64,000 bases of DNA, taken from positions 61,074 through 125,073 of the forward strand of contig CAYVMO010000007.1 in NCBI GenBank assembly GCA_964452645.1. Direction: 5' to 3'. Origin of the DNA: CAYXTW01 sp964452645 (GTDB lineage: Bacteria; Zixibacteria; MSB-5A5; GN15; PGXB01). Both the position numbers and the translations under genes were made by a program. Below the pieces are notes generated by a model that was not told where the DNA came from, searched no databases, and saw only the letters and a program-made list of their open reading frames with translations. Below, piece after piece: positions 31,708 to 40,666 of this stretch. Within the stretch, counting starts at the first letter, position 1, and every line of letters starts with the position of its first letter.

Positions 31708-33255
31708 TTATTCCTCCTCGGTGTCCTCCGTGCCGGAAGGCGGCAGAGTGATCGAGAATACGGTTCCCCTGCCGACCTCACTCTTTACGTCAACATGACC
31801 ATGATGCTTCTTGATGATGCCATAACTGACCGACAGGCCCAAACCGGTTCCTTTGCCGATCTCTTTGGTCGTGAAAAACGGATCGAATATTTTGTCAAGA
31901 TTTTCCGCCGGGATCCCGATACCTTTGTCTTCAACATCGATTTTTACTTTCCCTTCTTCGGTATAACTTTTCACCGTTAGAATACCTCCGTCGGGCATGG
32001 CCTGGATAGCATTCAGGAAAAGATTAAGAAACACTTGTTGCAGATTATGGGCATTGCCCATCACACGCGGTAAATTGTTGCCCAGGTCGGTATCCAGCCG
32101 GATATTGTTCAGACTGATTTCGTTCCCTACTAAGTTCAGCGTTCTGGTGAGAACGGCATTAATGGAGATTTCCTCGAACGACGATTCATCTCTGCGGGTG
32201 AAATCGAGCAGGTTGGCAACCGTTGTCCCGGCCCTATCGACCTGGGTTGCAATCGTATTGAGCATCTTAAGCTTTTCTTCTCTGGACCAGTCGTCGAATT
32301 CGTCAATAAGGGCCTCGGCGGTGATACCGATATTGTTTAGCGGATTGTTCAGCTCGTGGGCAATACCGGCCGTCAGATTGCCGATTGCCGCCATCTTTCG
32401 CGATTGAATAAGTTGGTCTTCATGCTTCTTGATTTCCAGCAGCATATGGTTCAATGCGATGGCCAGATTGGTGAACTCATCGCGGTATTTGCGGATAGGT
32501 GTGATCAGGGAAAAATCACCGGCCGCGATCCGCCGAGTATAATTTTCGAAGCGGCCGAAGGGACGAATTATTTGACGTGTTATGAAAGCTGCTATAAATG
32601 CCACAAAGACCAGGATGACGATCAGTGCCGCCACCGCTATAACCATTGACGTTCTGAGCCAGGACCGGATGCGAAATCGTTCCTGATTGACCACATCTGA
32701 AGCCTCGGTGACTATTTCCGCGCCGAAATGGCGCAAATCGGATTCGAGCGTCAGACGCCGGCTAAAAGTTGAGGTGTCGGCGGATTTGCCCATTGCGTCA
32801 AGCTCTTCCAGAGTCTCCCGGTATCGAACCAGGTTATTCTTCATCATTTCATAAGCGTCAATGCCGATTATCCTGAGCATTTCGTCTCGGGAGTTGTCGA
32901 GAAGATTTTCGGCGTTCTGGACATTTTCCAGAGCGTCATATAAATTGGTACCATAGAGAAACCAGTTTTTCTCGAATCTGCGGGCTTGCTGAATCTCGAA
33001 TTCAATGTTGCTGGCCCGTTCCAGAAGCCTCTGTCTGGTCGCAATATTCGATATGAAAATCATGGCTGCAATGGTGATACAGCAGGTAAAAACAAAGGTA
33101 ACAAGAAAACCGGCTGCTATCCGTACCCGAATACTTATTCTCGGCCGGCCGGTGAGGGCATCCTGCGTGCTTCGCGCCTGCTCATCAGTAAACCTCATGG
33201 CCCGGGAATCGCCTGAATCGCTTAATTTCGCGCCTGTTCCGCCTTGCTGCACCAA
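31708..33255 (-). CDS. Membrane sensor histidine kinase
   Basis: A 515-residue kinase. The first helix is at about 47-70 (AAGFLVTFVFTCCITIAAMIF), followed by an all-helical periplasmic sensor to about 205. The second helix is at about 206-232 (SMVIAVAALIVILVFVAF), then HAMP at about 233-285, HisKA with the phosphorylatable His in GIAHELNNPLNNI, and HATPase_c with NLFLNAIQAMPDGG, DKGIGIPAENLDKIFDPFF and GTGLGLSVSYGI. The start is uncertain: TTG 33255 or ATG 33198 (codon 20). It heads the operon running to 24094. The signal sensed is unknown. Confidence 0.9.
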   Translation of the reverse strand: MVQQGGTGAKLSDSGDSRAMRFTDEQARSTQDALTGRPRISIRVRIAAGFLVTFVFTCCITIAAMIFISNIATRQRLLERASNIEFEIQQARRFEKNWFLYGTNLYDALENVQNAENLLDNSRDEMLRIIGIDAYEMMKNNLVRYRETLEELDAMGKSADTSTFSRRLTLESDLRHFGAEIVTEASDVVNQERFRIRSWLRTSMVIAVAALIVILVFVAFIAAFITRQIIRPFGRFENYTRRIAAGDFSLITPIRKYRDEFTNLAIALNHMLLEIKKHEDQLIQSRKMAAIGNLTAGIAHELNNPLNNIGITAEALIDEFDDWSREEKLKMLNTIATQVDRAGTTVANLLDFTRRDESSFEEISINAVLTRTLNLVGNEISLNNIRLDTDLGNNLPRVMGNAHNLQQVFLNLFLNAIQAMPDGGILTVKSYTEEGKVKIDVEDKGIGIPAENLDKIFDPFFTTKEIGKGTGLGLSVSYGIIKKHHGHVDVKSEVGRGTVFSITLPPSGTEDTEEE

Positions 33256-33707
33256 GCCTTTGCTACCTATAAACTTCGCTCATCTTTTATCAGGAACCAT
33301 GGCCCCGACAGTCGAGATTTTCGTTCCAGCTGAAACTTTTGCATCCCATATGGAATGCATATCTGTGAGGAAGCCGCCGGAACTCGGCTCGTAAGGGTCG
33401 GGTCCCTAACCTATCCAGCTTGTCCTTGAGCAATAAAGGCAAGCTGCATCGGAAAATACAGTGCAATATAGTCCTTGTCAACCGCTTTTTCATATTTTGG
33501 AATCTGATATACCCCAATGAAATAAGGGGAATATCTGACTGAGTACGGACATCCTTATCCTCATGGAAGAGTATAAAACCCTGAAATCTGATCAAGAGTA
33601 TTAATGGGCATAATTGCAGAAGCATCAATTTAGATACTTACGATAAAGAAGAACGATTTATCAACAATCCATCATTTCACTGGAAACTATTTGTTTTAAA
33701 AAATAAG

Positions 33708-33794
33708 CGGAGAGGCAGGGATTCGAACCCTGGGAGCCCGCAAAGGCTCAACGGTTTTCGAGACCGCCCCGTTCGACCGCTCCGGCACCTCTCC
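33708..33794 (-). tRNA. tRNA-Ser (anticodon CGA)
   Basis: Minus-strand cloverleaf. The acceptor arm GGAGAGG (33794-33788) pairs with CCTCTCC (33715-33709), with discriminator G at 33708. The anticodon loop is CTCGAAA, giving anticodon CGA for codon UCG. There is a long variable arm typical of serine tRNAs and a T-arm with GGTTCGAATCC. CCA is not encoded. Confidence 0.96.
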
Positions 33795-34083
33795 GTCGAA
33801 GTTTCACCGGCTTAATTAATCATTTTCACAGTTAAAGTAAAGAGCCTTTTTTTGTCCATCGGCCTGATTCGAACGCAGATTATAATTTTCTTAACAATCC
33901 TTGGTCATAATCGTCTAAAAAGTAGCTATGAGTATCACCGGTTTTTGGCCGGCCAAATGAGGTCTTGACAGAATGGTATAGTCAGGTATATTTATGATAG
34001 ATGGTTTGACGTGCAATGTTGACCATAAAACCGCATTTCCGCCATCTGCCGCGATATTGGAATTGGTTATTCCAGGAGGATTT
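33795..34083. other. Intergenic stretch before the cysteine protease
   Basis: It holds the promoter at 33965-33992. The frame of the downstream gene is open from ATG 33994, but that ATG overlaps the promoter and has no ribosome site. The preceding gap 33256-33707 shows only a 7-bp inverted repeat CAGCTTG/CAAGCTG (33416-33446) and no supportable gene. Confidence 0.6.
33965..33992 (+). promoter_or_regulatory. Sigma70-type promoter of the cysteine protease gene
   Basis: TTGACA at 33965-33970, 16-base spacer, TATATT at 33987-33992. It is identical in boxes and spacing to the subtilase promoter at 2625. Confidence 0.72.
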
Positions 34084-36591
34084 ATGAAACGAGTGATAAT
34101 ATGGCGCCTTTTGGCAAGCCTGTTTATTATAATTATTGTCTTCCGGGGGACATCGTCAGCCGAGCCGCCGAGTTCATTCGATCTTCGGAATTATGACGGC
34201 CAGAATTATGTATCATCGGTCAAAAGCCAGCAGGGTGGAACCTGCTGGACACACGGCGCGATGGCGGCGATGGAAAGTAATCTGATGATGACCGGCAACT
34301 GGACCGCCGCCGGTGAAGCGGGTGAGCCGAATCTGGCCGAGTATCATCTCGACTGGTGGAACGGTTTCAATCAATTCAACAACGACGATCTTGATCCGCC
34401 GACCGGAAGTGGTTTAACCGTGCATCAGGGGGGCGATTATCTTATTACGGCGGCATATCTCTCTCGTGGTGAGGGAGCGGTACGCGATATTGACGGGCAA
34501 TCTTACAGTACCCCACCGGAAAGATTCAGCCTTAGTTATCATTTTTATTATGTCCGAGATATCGAATGGTTTAATGTCGGTGATAATCTTGAAAATATGA
34601 ACCTGATCAAGGAAAAGATAATGAATTACGGGGCGGTGGGAACGGCGATGCTGGCCGACATGTCTTATTTGAATCTAGATAATACTTTCTATATTCCGCC
34701 TGACGGTCCGAACAATCCGAATCATGCTATTGCCATTGTGGGCTGGGATGACGGCAAGGAGGTCTATAGAGCACCCGATTCCGGCGCCTGGCTGTGTAAA
34801 AACAGCTGGGGGACCGGCTGGGGTGAGGGCGGCTACTTCTGGATTTCGTACTATGATAAACATACAGGCCATACGCCGTTCATGGGCGCCGTATCGTTTC
34901 AGAATATCGAGCCGATGAAATATGATTTATTTCATTATCATGATTATCATGGCTGGCGTAAAACAAAGTCCGACTGCTCCGAGGCTTTCAATGCCTTCGA
35001 GGCCGAGCGCAACGAGGAGTTGCAGGCGGTTAGTTTTTATACGGCGGCCGACAGCGTTAATTATGTGGTCAAAATCTATAACGATTTCAGCGGCGGAGAA
35101 CTCCTGAACGAACTTACATCTATCAGCGGTTTTATCGAATTTACCGGATTGCACACTTTCAATCTGATCGACTCGCTTCAGTTCAAACAGGGAGACAGGT
35201 TTTATATTTATCTTCAGCTTTCGAACGGCGGTCAGCCATATGACGCCACTTCCGATGTTCCTCTTTTGCTGGGAGCTGATTATCGGGTAATGGTTCAATC
35301 AACGGCAAGTCCCGGCGAAAGTTATTATTACGACGGCGGCTGGCAGGATTTGCACGATTTTGACAGTACCGCCAACTTCTGTATTAAGGGGCTGGGAATC
35401 GAGGCCAGCATGAAAGTCGGCCCGACGGATAATCTCGAATCGGAAGGCCCCACCGGCGGGCCATTTACGCCGTCCGATAAAACTTACTTTTTCCGGCATA
35501 AATATAGAGAGCCGATAAAGTACGAGGTCGTTATGGATCCGCCGGTCGATTGGATTACTCTGGTCGGCGATGTCGCCGGTGATCTGCCCGCTTACGATAC
35601 CGCCGAAGTTACCGTCCAGATTAACAGTGAAGCCGAATCATTGACACAGGGTCTGTATTCGACGACACTGCACTTCCGGAATCTGGATGATGATGTTGAT
35701 GATGCATCGCGAATGATTCAACTGGTCATCGGGACCCCGACGGTGCAGCATGAATGGATGCTTGACACTGATCCCGGCTGGGCGTGCGAAGGCGAATGGC
35801 AATTCGGTCAGCCGGGCGGGTGTGGCGGTAGCTTTGGGTTCGGTGCCGATCCCACTTCAGGACATACCGGCCCCAATGTCTATGGCTATAATCTGGATAT
35901 TCTGCACGATACCGTTTTCTGTAATTACCCGCCGAATCTCCCGCCGACACATCTCACGACCCCGGCTATTGATTGCTCGATGTATCTTAAAACGCATCTC
36001 AACTTCTGGCGCTGGCTGGGTGTTGACGTCGGTGGCTGGGCCACCGTTGAGGTCAGTAATGACAGCGTAAACTGGGCAACAGTGTGGTCCGAATCACAGA
36101 GTTATGACAGTTCCTGGTGGCAGGAAGATATCGATATTTCGGCTATTGCCGATTCGCAATCAACGGTGTATTTACGCTGGACGATGTCTGTGGAAAATGC
36201 CCTTTATACATTTGGCGGATGGAATATTGATGATATCGGGATTTATGCCATTTTCGACTCGGCCGGCGCAGAACCTACAGATGTAAATGAAAACGCGGAT
36301 AATGTGCTGCCATCAGAATATGAGCTTAAGCAGAATTATCCGAATCCGTTTAATCCGACGACGATAATCAGCTTCAGCCTGCCGCGAACATCCAATGTCC
36401 GGCTTGAGATTTATAATGTCTTAGGGCAGCGCGTATCGACGCTGATTGACGGCGAACTGAAAGCCGGTGATCACGATATCAGTTGGGATGGTCAGAATGC
36501 TTTCGGTCAGCCGGTTGCAACCGGAATCTATTTTTATCGTTTGAAGGCGGGCGAATTCGTCGGTACAAAGAAGATGATTTTGCTGAAATAG
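34084..36591 (+). CDS. Secreted C1A papain-like cysteine protease with T9SS type A sorting domain
   Basis: An 835-residue exported protease. The signal peptide ends near GTSSA at residue 26. The papain domain at about 30-290 has catalytic C54 (GGTCWTHGA), H214 (NHAIAIVGWDD) and N240 (LCKNSWGTGWGEGGYFWISY). Residues about 300-460 form the lectin-like beta domain often linked to bacterial C1A proteases. Further Ig-like and adhesion beta-sandwiches follow to 740. The last 80 residues are a Por/T9SS type A sorting domain (YPNPFNPTTIISFSLP, YNVLGQRVSTL, TGIYFYRLKAGEFVGTKKMI). AGGAGG seven bases upstream fixes the ATG at 34084. Unlike the subtilase it uses a T9SS tag, not a dockerin. Confidence 0.92.
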   Translation: MKRVIIWRLLASLFIIIIVFRGTSSAEPPSSFDLRNYDGQNYVSSVKSQQGGTCWTHGAMAAMESNLMMTGNWTAAGEAGEPNLAEYHLDWWNGFNQFNNDDLDPPTGSGLTVHQGGDYLITAAYLSRGEGAVRDIDGQSYSTPPERFSLSYHFYYVRDIEWFNVGDNLENMNLIKEKIMNYGAVGTAMLADMSYLNLDNTFYIPPDGPNNPNHAIAIVGWDDGKEVYRAPDSGAWLCKNSWGTGWGEGGYFWISYYDKHTGHTPFMGAVSFQNIEPMKYDLFHYHDYHGWRKTKSDCSEAFNAFEAERNEELQAVSFYTAADSVNYVVKIYNDFSGGELLNELTSISGFIEFTGLHTFNLIDSLQFKQGDRFYIYLQLSNGGQPYDATSDVPLLLGADYRVMVQSTASPGESYYYDGGWQDLHDFDSTANFCIKGLGIEASMKVGPTDNLESEGPTGGPFTPSDKTYFFRHKYREPIKYEVVMDPPVDWITLVGDVAGDLPAYDTAEVTVQINSEAESLTQGLYSTTLHFRNLDDDVDDASRMIQLVIGTPTVQHEWMLDTDPGWACEGEWQFGQPGGCGGSFGFGADPTSGHTGPNVYGYNLDILHDTVFCNYPPNLPPTHLTTPAIDCSMYLKTHLNFWRWLGVDVGGWATVEVSNDSVNWATVWSESQSYDSSWWQEDIDISAIADSQSTVYLRWTMSVENALYTFGGWNIDDIGIYAIFDSAGAEPTDVNENADNVLPSEYELKQNYPNPFNPTTIISFSLPRTSNVRLEIYNVLGQRVSTLIDGELKAGDHDISWDGQNAFGQPVATGIYFYRLKAGEFVGTKKMILLK

Positions 36592-36633
36592 AAGCAGACA
36601 GGGTCCCGAAGCCGTATTGAATTTTATGGAAAC

Positions 36634-36667
36634 AGGCGGCAGATTTAATATTTGCCGCCTTTAAATT
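36634..36667 (+). terminator. Rho-independent terminator
   Basis: AGGCGGCA (36634-36641) pairs with TGCCGCCT (36653-36660) and is followed by TTTAAATTTG. It lies 43 bases after the cysteine protease gene. A TATAAT at 36810-36815 without a good -35 box is the only promoter hint before the next gene. Confidence 0.75.
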
Positions 36668-36889
36668 TGTTAGGCATTAATCTTTACAGATAAGCCGTTG
36701 CCGCCCGAATTCAGCGAAAGCCTTTGCGTTTTTGTCAAAGGCGGTTTAATGGATATAAATAAATCTCTTGAAAATATGCAGATTTTGCCCTTTATTTCCG
36801 AGAATTTTGTATAATGACAAAACAAATCGCCACGGCGGTATCAAATCGGATATTTTGGCGAAACCTTTTGGATTTGAAGGGTGGATAAT

Positions 36890-37579
36890 ATGAGACAATA
36901 TATTATTTCCGGAGTCTCCGGCGGACTGGGTCTGGCACTGGCGGGTGAATTAATCACGCGCGGGCAGAAAAATATTGTCGGGCTTTACAATCAAAATAAG
37001 CCGAATCTTGATATTCAACTTCTGCAAATGGATTTATCCACTGACAGCAACATCGCCGATAAGCTGAATCCTCTCGTTTCGGGTGACGAGATAGTATTCG
37101 TTCATCTGGCCGGAATCTCCGTGAATGCCACTTTCAAAAAACTGAATTTCGATGACGCTCTATCACAATACCGGCTGAATGTCTTAAGCGGTCTGGAAAT
37201 CACCCGGGCGCTATGGCCGAAAATGGCCGAGAAGAAATTCGGTAGGATTATTTTTATCAGTTCCGTCGTGGCCCATGCTCCGGTATTCGGTACAATTGGT
37301 TATTCGATGACCAAGGCGGCGATGGAAGCGGCCACGCGCAGTCTGGCAACGGAGGGGGCCAAAGACGGTATTTATTCGTTCTGTATCGCCAGCGGTTACA
37401 CCGAATACGGTCTGATAAAGCAGGTGCCTCAGGAATTTCAGGATGTTTTGAAAAAGCAGATACCGTTAAAAAGATTCGGGACCGCCGTCGAATTTACCAA
37501 TACGATCGAATATCTCTGTGATGCGCCGTATATGAATGGTCAGACGGTGCATTTGAATGGAGGTTTATATTTTGGCTGA
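36890..37579 (+). CDS. Short-chain dehydrogenase/reductase
   Basis: A 229-residue classical SDR. NAD(P)-binding GVSGGLGLALAGE is at the N-terminus, VHLAGIS corresponds to the NAG motif, the catalytic Ser is in IIFISSVVA, and the active Tyr/Lys pair is in YSMTKAAMEAA. It resembles FabG-type 3-oxoacyl reductases but could act on sugars or other ketones. The ATG at 36890 follows GAAGGGTGG; the GTG at 36881 lies inside that ribosome site. It is first in a run of five same-strand genes and overlaps the next by 8 bases. Confidence 0.88.
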   Translation: MRQYIISGVSGGLGLALAGELITRGQKNIVGLYNQNKPNLDIQLLQMDLSTDSNIADKLNPLVSGDEIVFVHLAGISVNATFKKLNFDDALSQYRLNVLSGLEITRALWPKMAEKKFGRIIFISSVVAHAPVFGTIGYSMTKAAMEAATRSLATEGAKDGIYSFCIASGYTEYGLIKQVPQEFQDVLKKQIPLKRFGTAVEFTNTIEYLCDAPYMNGQTVHLNGGLYFG

Positions 37580-38567
37580 AGTCGAGATCAGACCTTTTCA
37601 TCCCAGCCAGACCGATGAGCTTTTGAAGTTCCTTGTTGCATGGACACCCAACCATCCCGAGCTGGGTAATCGCGAAGTCTTCGACTGGCAGAAAGCCAAT
37701 GGTTATGTCGCTATGCATGAGGGCAAAATCGTCGGTCACCTGGCGCAAATTTCACATGAATTCAGATACGGAAAAAGAAGCGGACAGGAAGGCACCGAAT
37801 TAATGGGGCCCGGGATATCATTTATCCTCGATATGTCCAACGACGAAATCCGTAAGAAGGCCGGGCGCGGGCTTCTGGACCATTTTGAGGCCAACCAGCC
37901 GCCATATTTCGCCGCTATCGGCATCGTGCCCGAAATAGAAGAGCCGTACAAACGGCGCGGTTACGCCGTTCATCGGGATTATACCAATCTGTACGGACGT
38001 TTTATGAATCCCTCACGGGCTTTGAAGTATTGGAGCCGGTCGGCGCTTTACACACCGGCGATTCATGCCGCCAATATTTTTTTCCGGCCAAAAATGAAAA
38101 AGGGTATTCTTCCGGTTGAAAAAATTACCGAATTCAAACCTGAGTGGGATGAACTCTGGGAAAAACTGAAGTACGAGCAGTATGAACTCTATGGCGTCCG
38201 GACCGCCGATTTTCTGAATTATAAACTCAGCCAGCCGGGTAAAGAGTATCAGGTGTACAGGCATAATGACGGCGGATATATAATTTATCGTTTGGCGACT
38301 CATCCGCTAAAATATCTGCGTCTTGTAAAAATATGCGATATGGCCGGGACAGATGATATTAAGCTGGATTTGATTTCGCTGGCGATGAAATTCGCATACG
38401 AGGTAAAGGCCGACGGAATCGTGGCGTTGGCGGCTGATGTCGATAAAGCGATCTACAAAAAAGCCGGGCTTTATATTTCGGAACCGAAACCGCTGGTGAT
38501 AAGCCCGCATCTGAAGAAACAATTGCATATCACTTTCTTTGACTCGGATCTGGATCATCTCTGGTGA
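37572..38567 (+). CDS. GNAT-type acyltransferase-like protein
   Basis: A 331-residue protein with an N-terminal GNAT-like acyl-CoA fold (VEIRPFHPSQTDELLKFL, GYVAMHEGKIVGHLAQI, VPEIEEPYKRRGYAVHRDY). A second half of similar size could be another GNAT/FemAB-like module (VADV-type segment ALAADVDKAIYKKAGLYIS). The TTG at 37572 has GGAGG eight bases upstream, whereas the ATG at 37557 would include that ribosome site as codons 2-3. Translation is probably coupled to the SDR gene. The acceptor may be a sugar or amino sugar of the envelope. Confidence 0.68.
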   Translation: MAEVEIRPFHPSQTDELLKFLVAWTPNHPELGNREVFDWQKANGYVAMHEGKIVGHLAQISHEFRYGKRSGQEGTELMGPGISFILDMSNDEIRKKAGRGLLDHFEANQPPYFAAIGIVPEIEEPYKRRGYAVHRDYTNLYGRFMNPSRALKYWSRSALYTPAIHAANIFFRPKMKKGILPVEKITEFKPEWDELWEKLKYEQYELYGVRTADFLNYKLSQPGKEYQVYRHNDGGYIIYRLATHPLKYLRLVKICDMAGTDDIKLDLISLAMKFAYEVKADGIVALAADVDKAIYKKAGLYISEPKPLVISPHLKKQLHITFFDSDLDHLW

Positions 38568-38580
38568 CGCCGTTCTTTCC

Positions 38581-39633
38581 ATGAACAATCAGCAGAAAAA
38601 AATACTCTATGTCGTAATCGGCTGCGACGTCGACCCGGATCGCAGCTATGTAATTAAAGACATTCCATCGGATCGATTAAGCTGGCGCGGGATGCTGGAG
38701 GGGATTCCGCGCAGTCGAGAAAAACTGAAGAATCTGGCGGACGACGACGGCAATCAGCCGGTAGTGGTCTGGCTGTTGCGAGTGGACTATCAGATTAAAG
38801 TCATATCAGGGACCTACAACAGTGTCCTGACCGAATATAAGGATTTTCTGCGAAGTCTCGAAGAACTCGGCGATGAGCTGGGTTGGCATCCGCATTTCTG
38901 GCAACTCGATGAAAAAAAATCACTCTGGTTTCAAAACTATAAAGACACCGACTGGCAAAAAAAAATGCTGCGAGAGGCCTATGCCTCCTTTCAGGAAATT
39001 TTTCCGGGACGCGCTAAAACAGCACGTACCGGCTGGACCTATCATAACAATGAAACCATGAAAACCTTCGGCGAATTGGGTGTCGAAGTCGATATCAGCG
39101 CCTTTTCCGGTTTGAAAATCCCGGCCGACAGTAAACAGCGGGCGATTTCGAATTTTTATGACTGGTACGATACGCCGCTGGAGCCGTATTATCCGTCAAT
39201 CGATGATTACCGCCGACCCGCTTTGAATAACGAGAAAAGCTGTTCGGTTCTGGAAGTACCCAATCTTACCGTAAAATCTCTATTCTGGGGAATCATAAGC
39301 GGTTTAGTGATGACAAAAAAAACCGGGAGTATTCGGCAGCTTGGCTATTCACTGGCAAAACCGCGATTATTTCCGGCTATTACCTGCTCGCCGAAGTTGT
39401 TTAAGCCGATGCTGTCGACGATAAAAAATATTCTGGGACACAAAAATCAATTAGTGTATGCGACCGGATTGCATGCCGACGAATTAATCGAAAATGTGCA
39501 TCCCGCTTACTCTCTGGAAAACATGGCGGCCAATATTAAATCGTTACTGAAGCTCGCCGAACGGTCAGATATCAAATTGAAATTCATCAAAGGTTGTGAT
39601 ATAAAAAATTATCTCACCAATTCGTTTGTTTAA
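38581..39633 (+). CDS. NodB-like polysaccharide deacetylase-family protein
   Basis: A 350-residue protein. It opens with KILYVVIGCDVDPDRSY, then VVVWLLRVDYQIK, LGWHPHFWQ with the candidate metal histidines, and TGWTYHNNETMKTFGELGVE. This is the usual order in (beta/alpha)-barrel NodB-homology proteins (Asp, then HxxH-like, then a late His in ATGLHADELIE). The match is partial, so catalysis is not assured. The ATG at 38581 is used although its ribosome site is weak; the ATG at 38539 lies inside the preceding gene. It fits the envelope-modification theme of this cluster. Confidence 0.62.
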   Translation: MNNQQKKILYVVIGCDVDPDRSYVIKDIPSDRLSWRGMLEGIPRSREKLKNLADDDGNQPVVVWLLRVDYQIKVISGTYNSVLTEYKDFLRSLEELGDELGWHPHFWQLDEKKSLWFQNYKDTDWQKKMLREAYASFQEIFPGRAKTARTGWTYHNNETMKTFGELGVEVDISAFSGLKIPADSKQRAISNFYDWYDTPLEPYYPSIDDYRRPALNNEKSCSVLEVPNLTVKSLFWGIISGLVMTKKTGSIRQLGYSLAKPRLFPAITCSPKLFKPMLSTIKNILGHKNQLVYATGLHADELIENVHPAYSLENMAANIKSLLKLAERSDIKLKFIKGCDIKNYLTNSFV

Positions 39634-39724
39634 GTTTAAATGAAAACTTATTCTAAATATTAAAAATGAACAATGGGCGGAGAAGAAAATAGAGACCATA
39701 ACTGAAAAACAGGCGAAGAAATCG

Positions 39725-40663
39725 TTGCCGAAAAAATACCTTGCCATCGCCATTAAATTCGTGCTGGCCGCGATCGTAATATATTTCGCAGGACGGCAGC
39801 TGGTAAAAAACTGGAGCGAAATTTCGCATTACCATTGGGAGATTAATCCGCTGTTGATAATCTTATCGGTTGTATTTCATCTGACGACTTTTGTTTTTTT
39901 CTCCGGGATGTGGTGTGTTTTGATTCGGGCCTTCGGTCATAAGATTCCGTTTAAATACGCCTTCAAAATTTCGTATATCGCCGATATGGGACGTTATATC
40001 CCCGGTAAAGTCTGGTCGGTTTTCGGCATGGTTTATTTTTTGAATAAGATAAATATAAAAAAGGAAGTCGCCTTCGCCTCATGGGGTGTGGCTATCATAC
40101 TGGGCTTTATCCCGGGTTTTGCGCTGGTTTTCATCTCGCTTTGTTTTCATCCGGAGATGATGCCCGAAGCGCTTCGGGGTAACATCGGCATTATACCTTA
40201 TCTGGCGGTTGCATTGACGGCTCTGCTTGCTATTGCGCTGGCCCTGTCGCCTGAAAAATCCATGATATTATTCAACTGGTTTCTGAAAAGACTGAAAAGA
40301 CCGCAGATTCAATTCAAGCTGGAGAAAAAAGTTGCCCTGAGTGTTTTTGTGGGCTATTTTATCGGCTGGATTTTCTATGGTTTGGGATTCTATACATTTG
40401 TTAACGCCATTATGGTCAAACCGGGATTGCCGGTCATTGCCGGAGTGGGTTCATTCGCGATGGCGTATTTGATCGGGTATTTGACATTTTTCACTCCGGG
40501 CGGATTGGGTGCGCGCGAACTTGTCCTGACCACCGTCTTAGCGCCATTCCTGGGACCGGTCGCGGCCGGCGCCGCGGTGGCCGCGAGAGTATGGAATATT
40601 GTCAGCGAATTTATCGCCGCCATGGTTGCGCTATCGATAAAAATGGAAGGCAAGAGGACTTAG
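39725..40663 (+). CDS. Lysylphosphatidylglycerol-synthase-type transmembrane protein (flippase-like)
   Basis: A 312-residue membrane protein with about eight helices, matching the transmembrane domain shared by MprF and stand-alone UPF0104 proteins (DMGRYIPGKVWSVFG, GYLTFFTPGGLGARELVLTT). The soluble aminoacyl-transfer domain of MprF is absent. Stand-alone members are thought to move lipids or lipid-linked sugars. The first start codon is TTG 39725 with a poor ribosome site; the frame stays open upstream past a GGCGGAG at 39677, so the N-terminus could be about 12 residues longer with a non-standard start. Confidence 0.78.
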   Translation: MPKKYLAIAIKFVLAAIVIYFAGRQLVKNWSEISHYHWEINPLLIILSVVFHLTTFVFFSGMWCVLIRAFGHKIPFKYAFKISYIADMGRYIPGKVWSVFGMVYFLNKINIKKEVAFASWGVAIILGFIPGFALVFISLCFHPEMMPEALRGNIGIIPYLAVALTALLAIALALSPEKSMILFNWFLKRLKRPQIQFKLEKKVALSVFVGYFIGWIFYGLGFYTFVNAIMVKPGLPVIAGVGSFAMAYLIGYLTFFTPGGLGARELVLTTVLAPFLGPVAAGAAVAARVWNIVSEFIAAMVALSIKMEGKRT

Positions 40664-40666
40664 GAT

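Noticed and set aside
33290..33628. 112-codon minus-strand frame upstream of the histidine kinase
   Set aside because: No ribosome site, odd composition and no family likeness; treated as intergenic.
33994..34083. Longer N-terminus of the cysteine protease
   Set aside because: It begins at the promoter -10 box and hides the signal peptide; AGGAGG precedes the ATG at 34084.
37557..37571. ATG start of the GNAT-like gene
   Set aside because: The GGAGG that would drive translation lies inside codons 2-3; the TTG at 37572 has it at the right distance.
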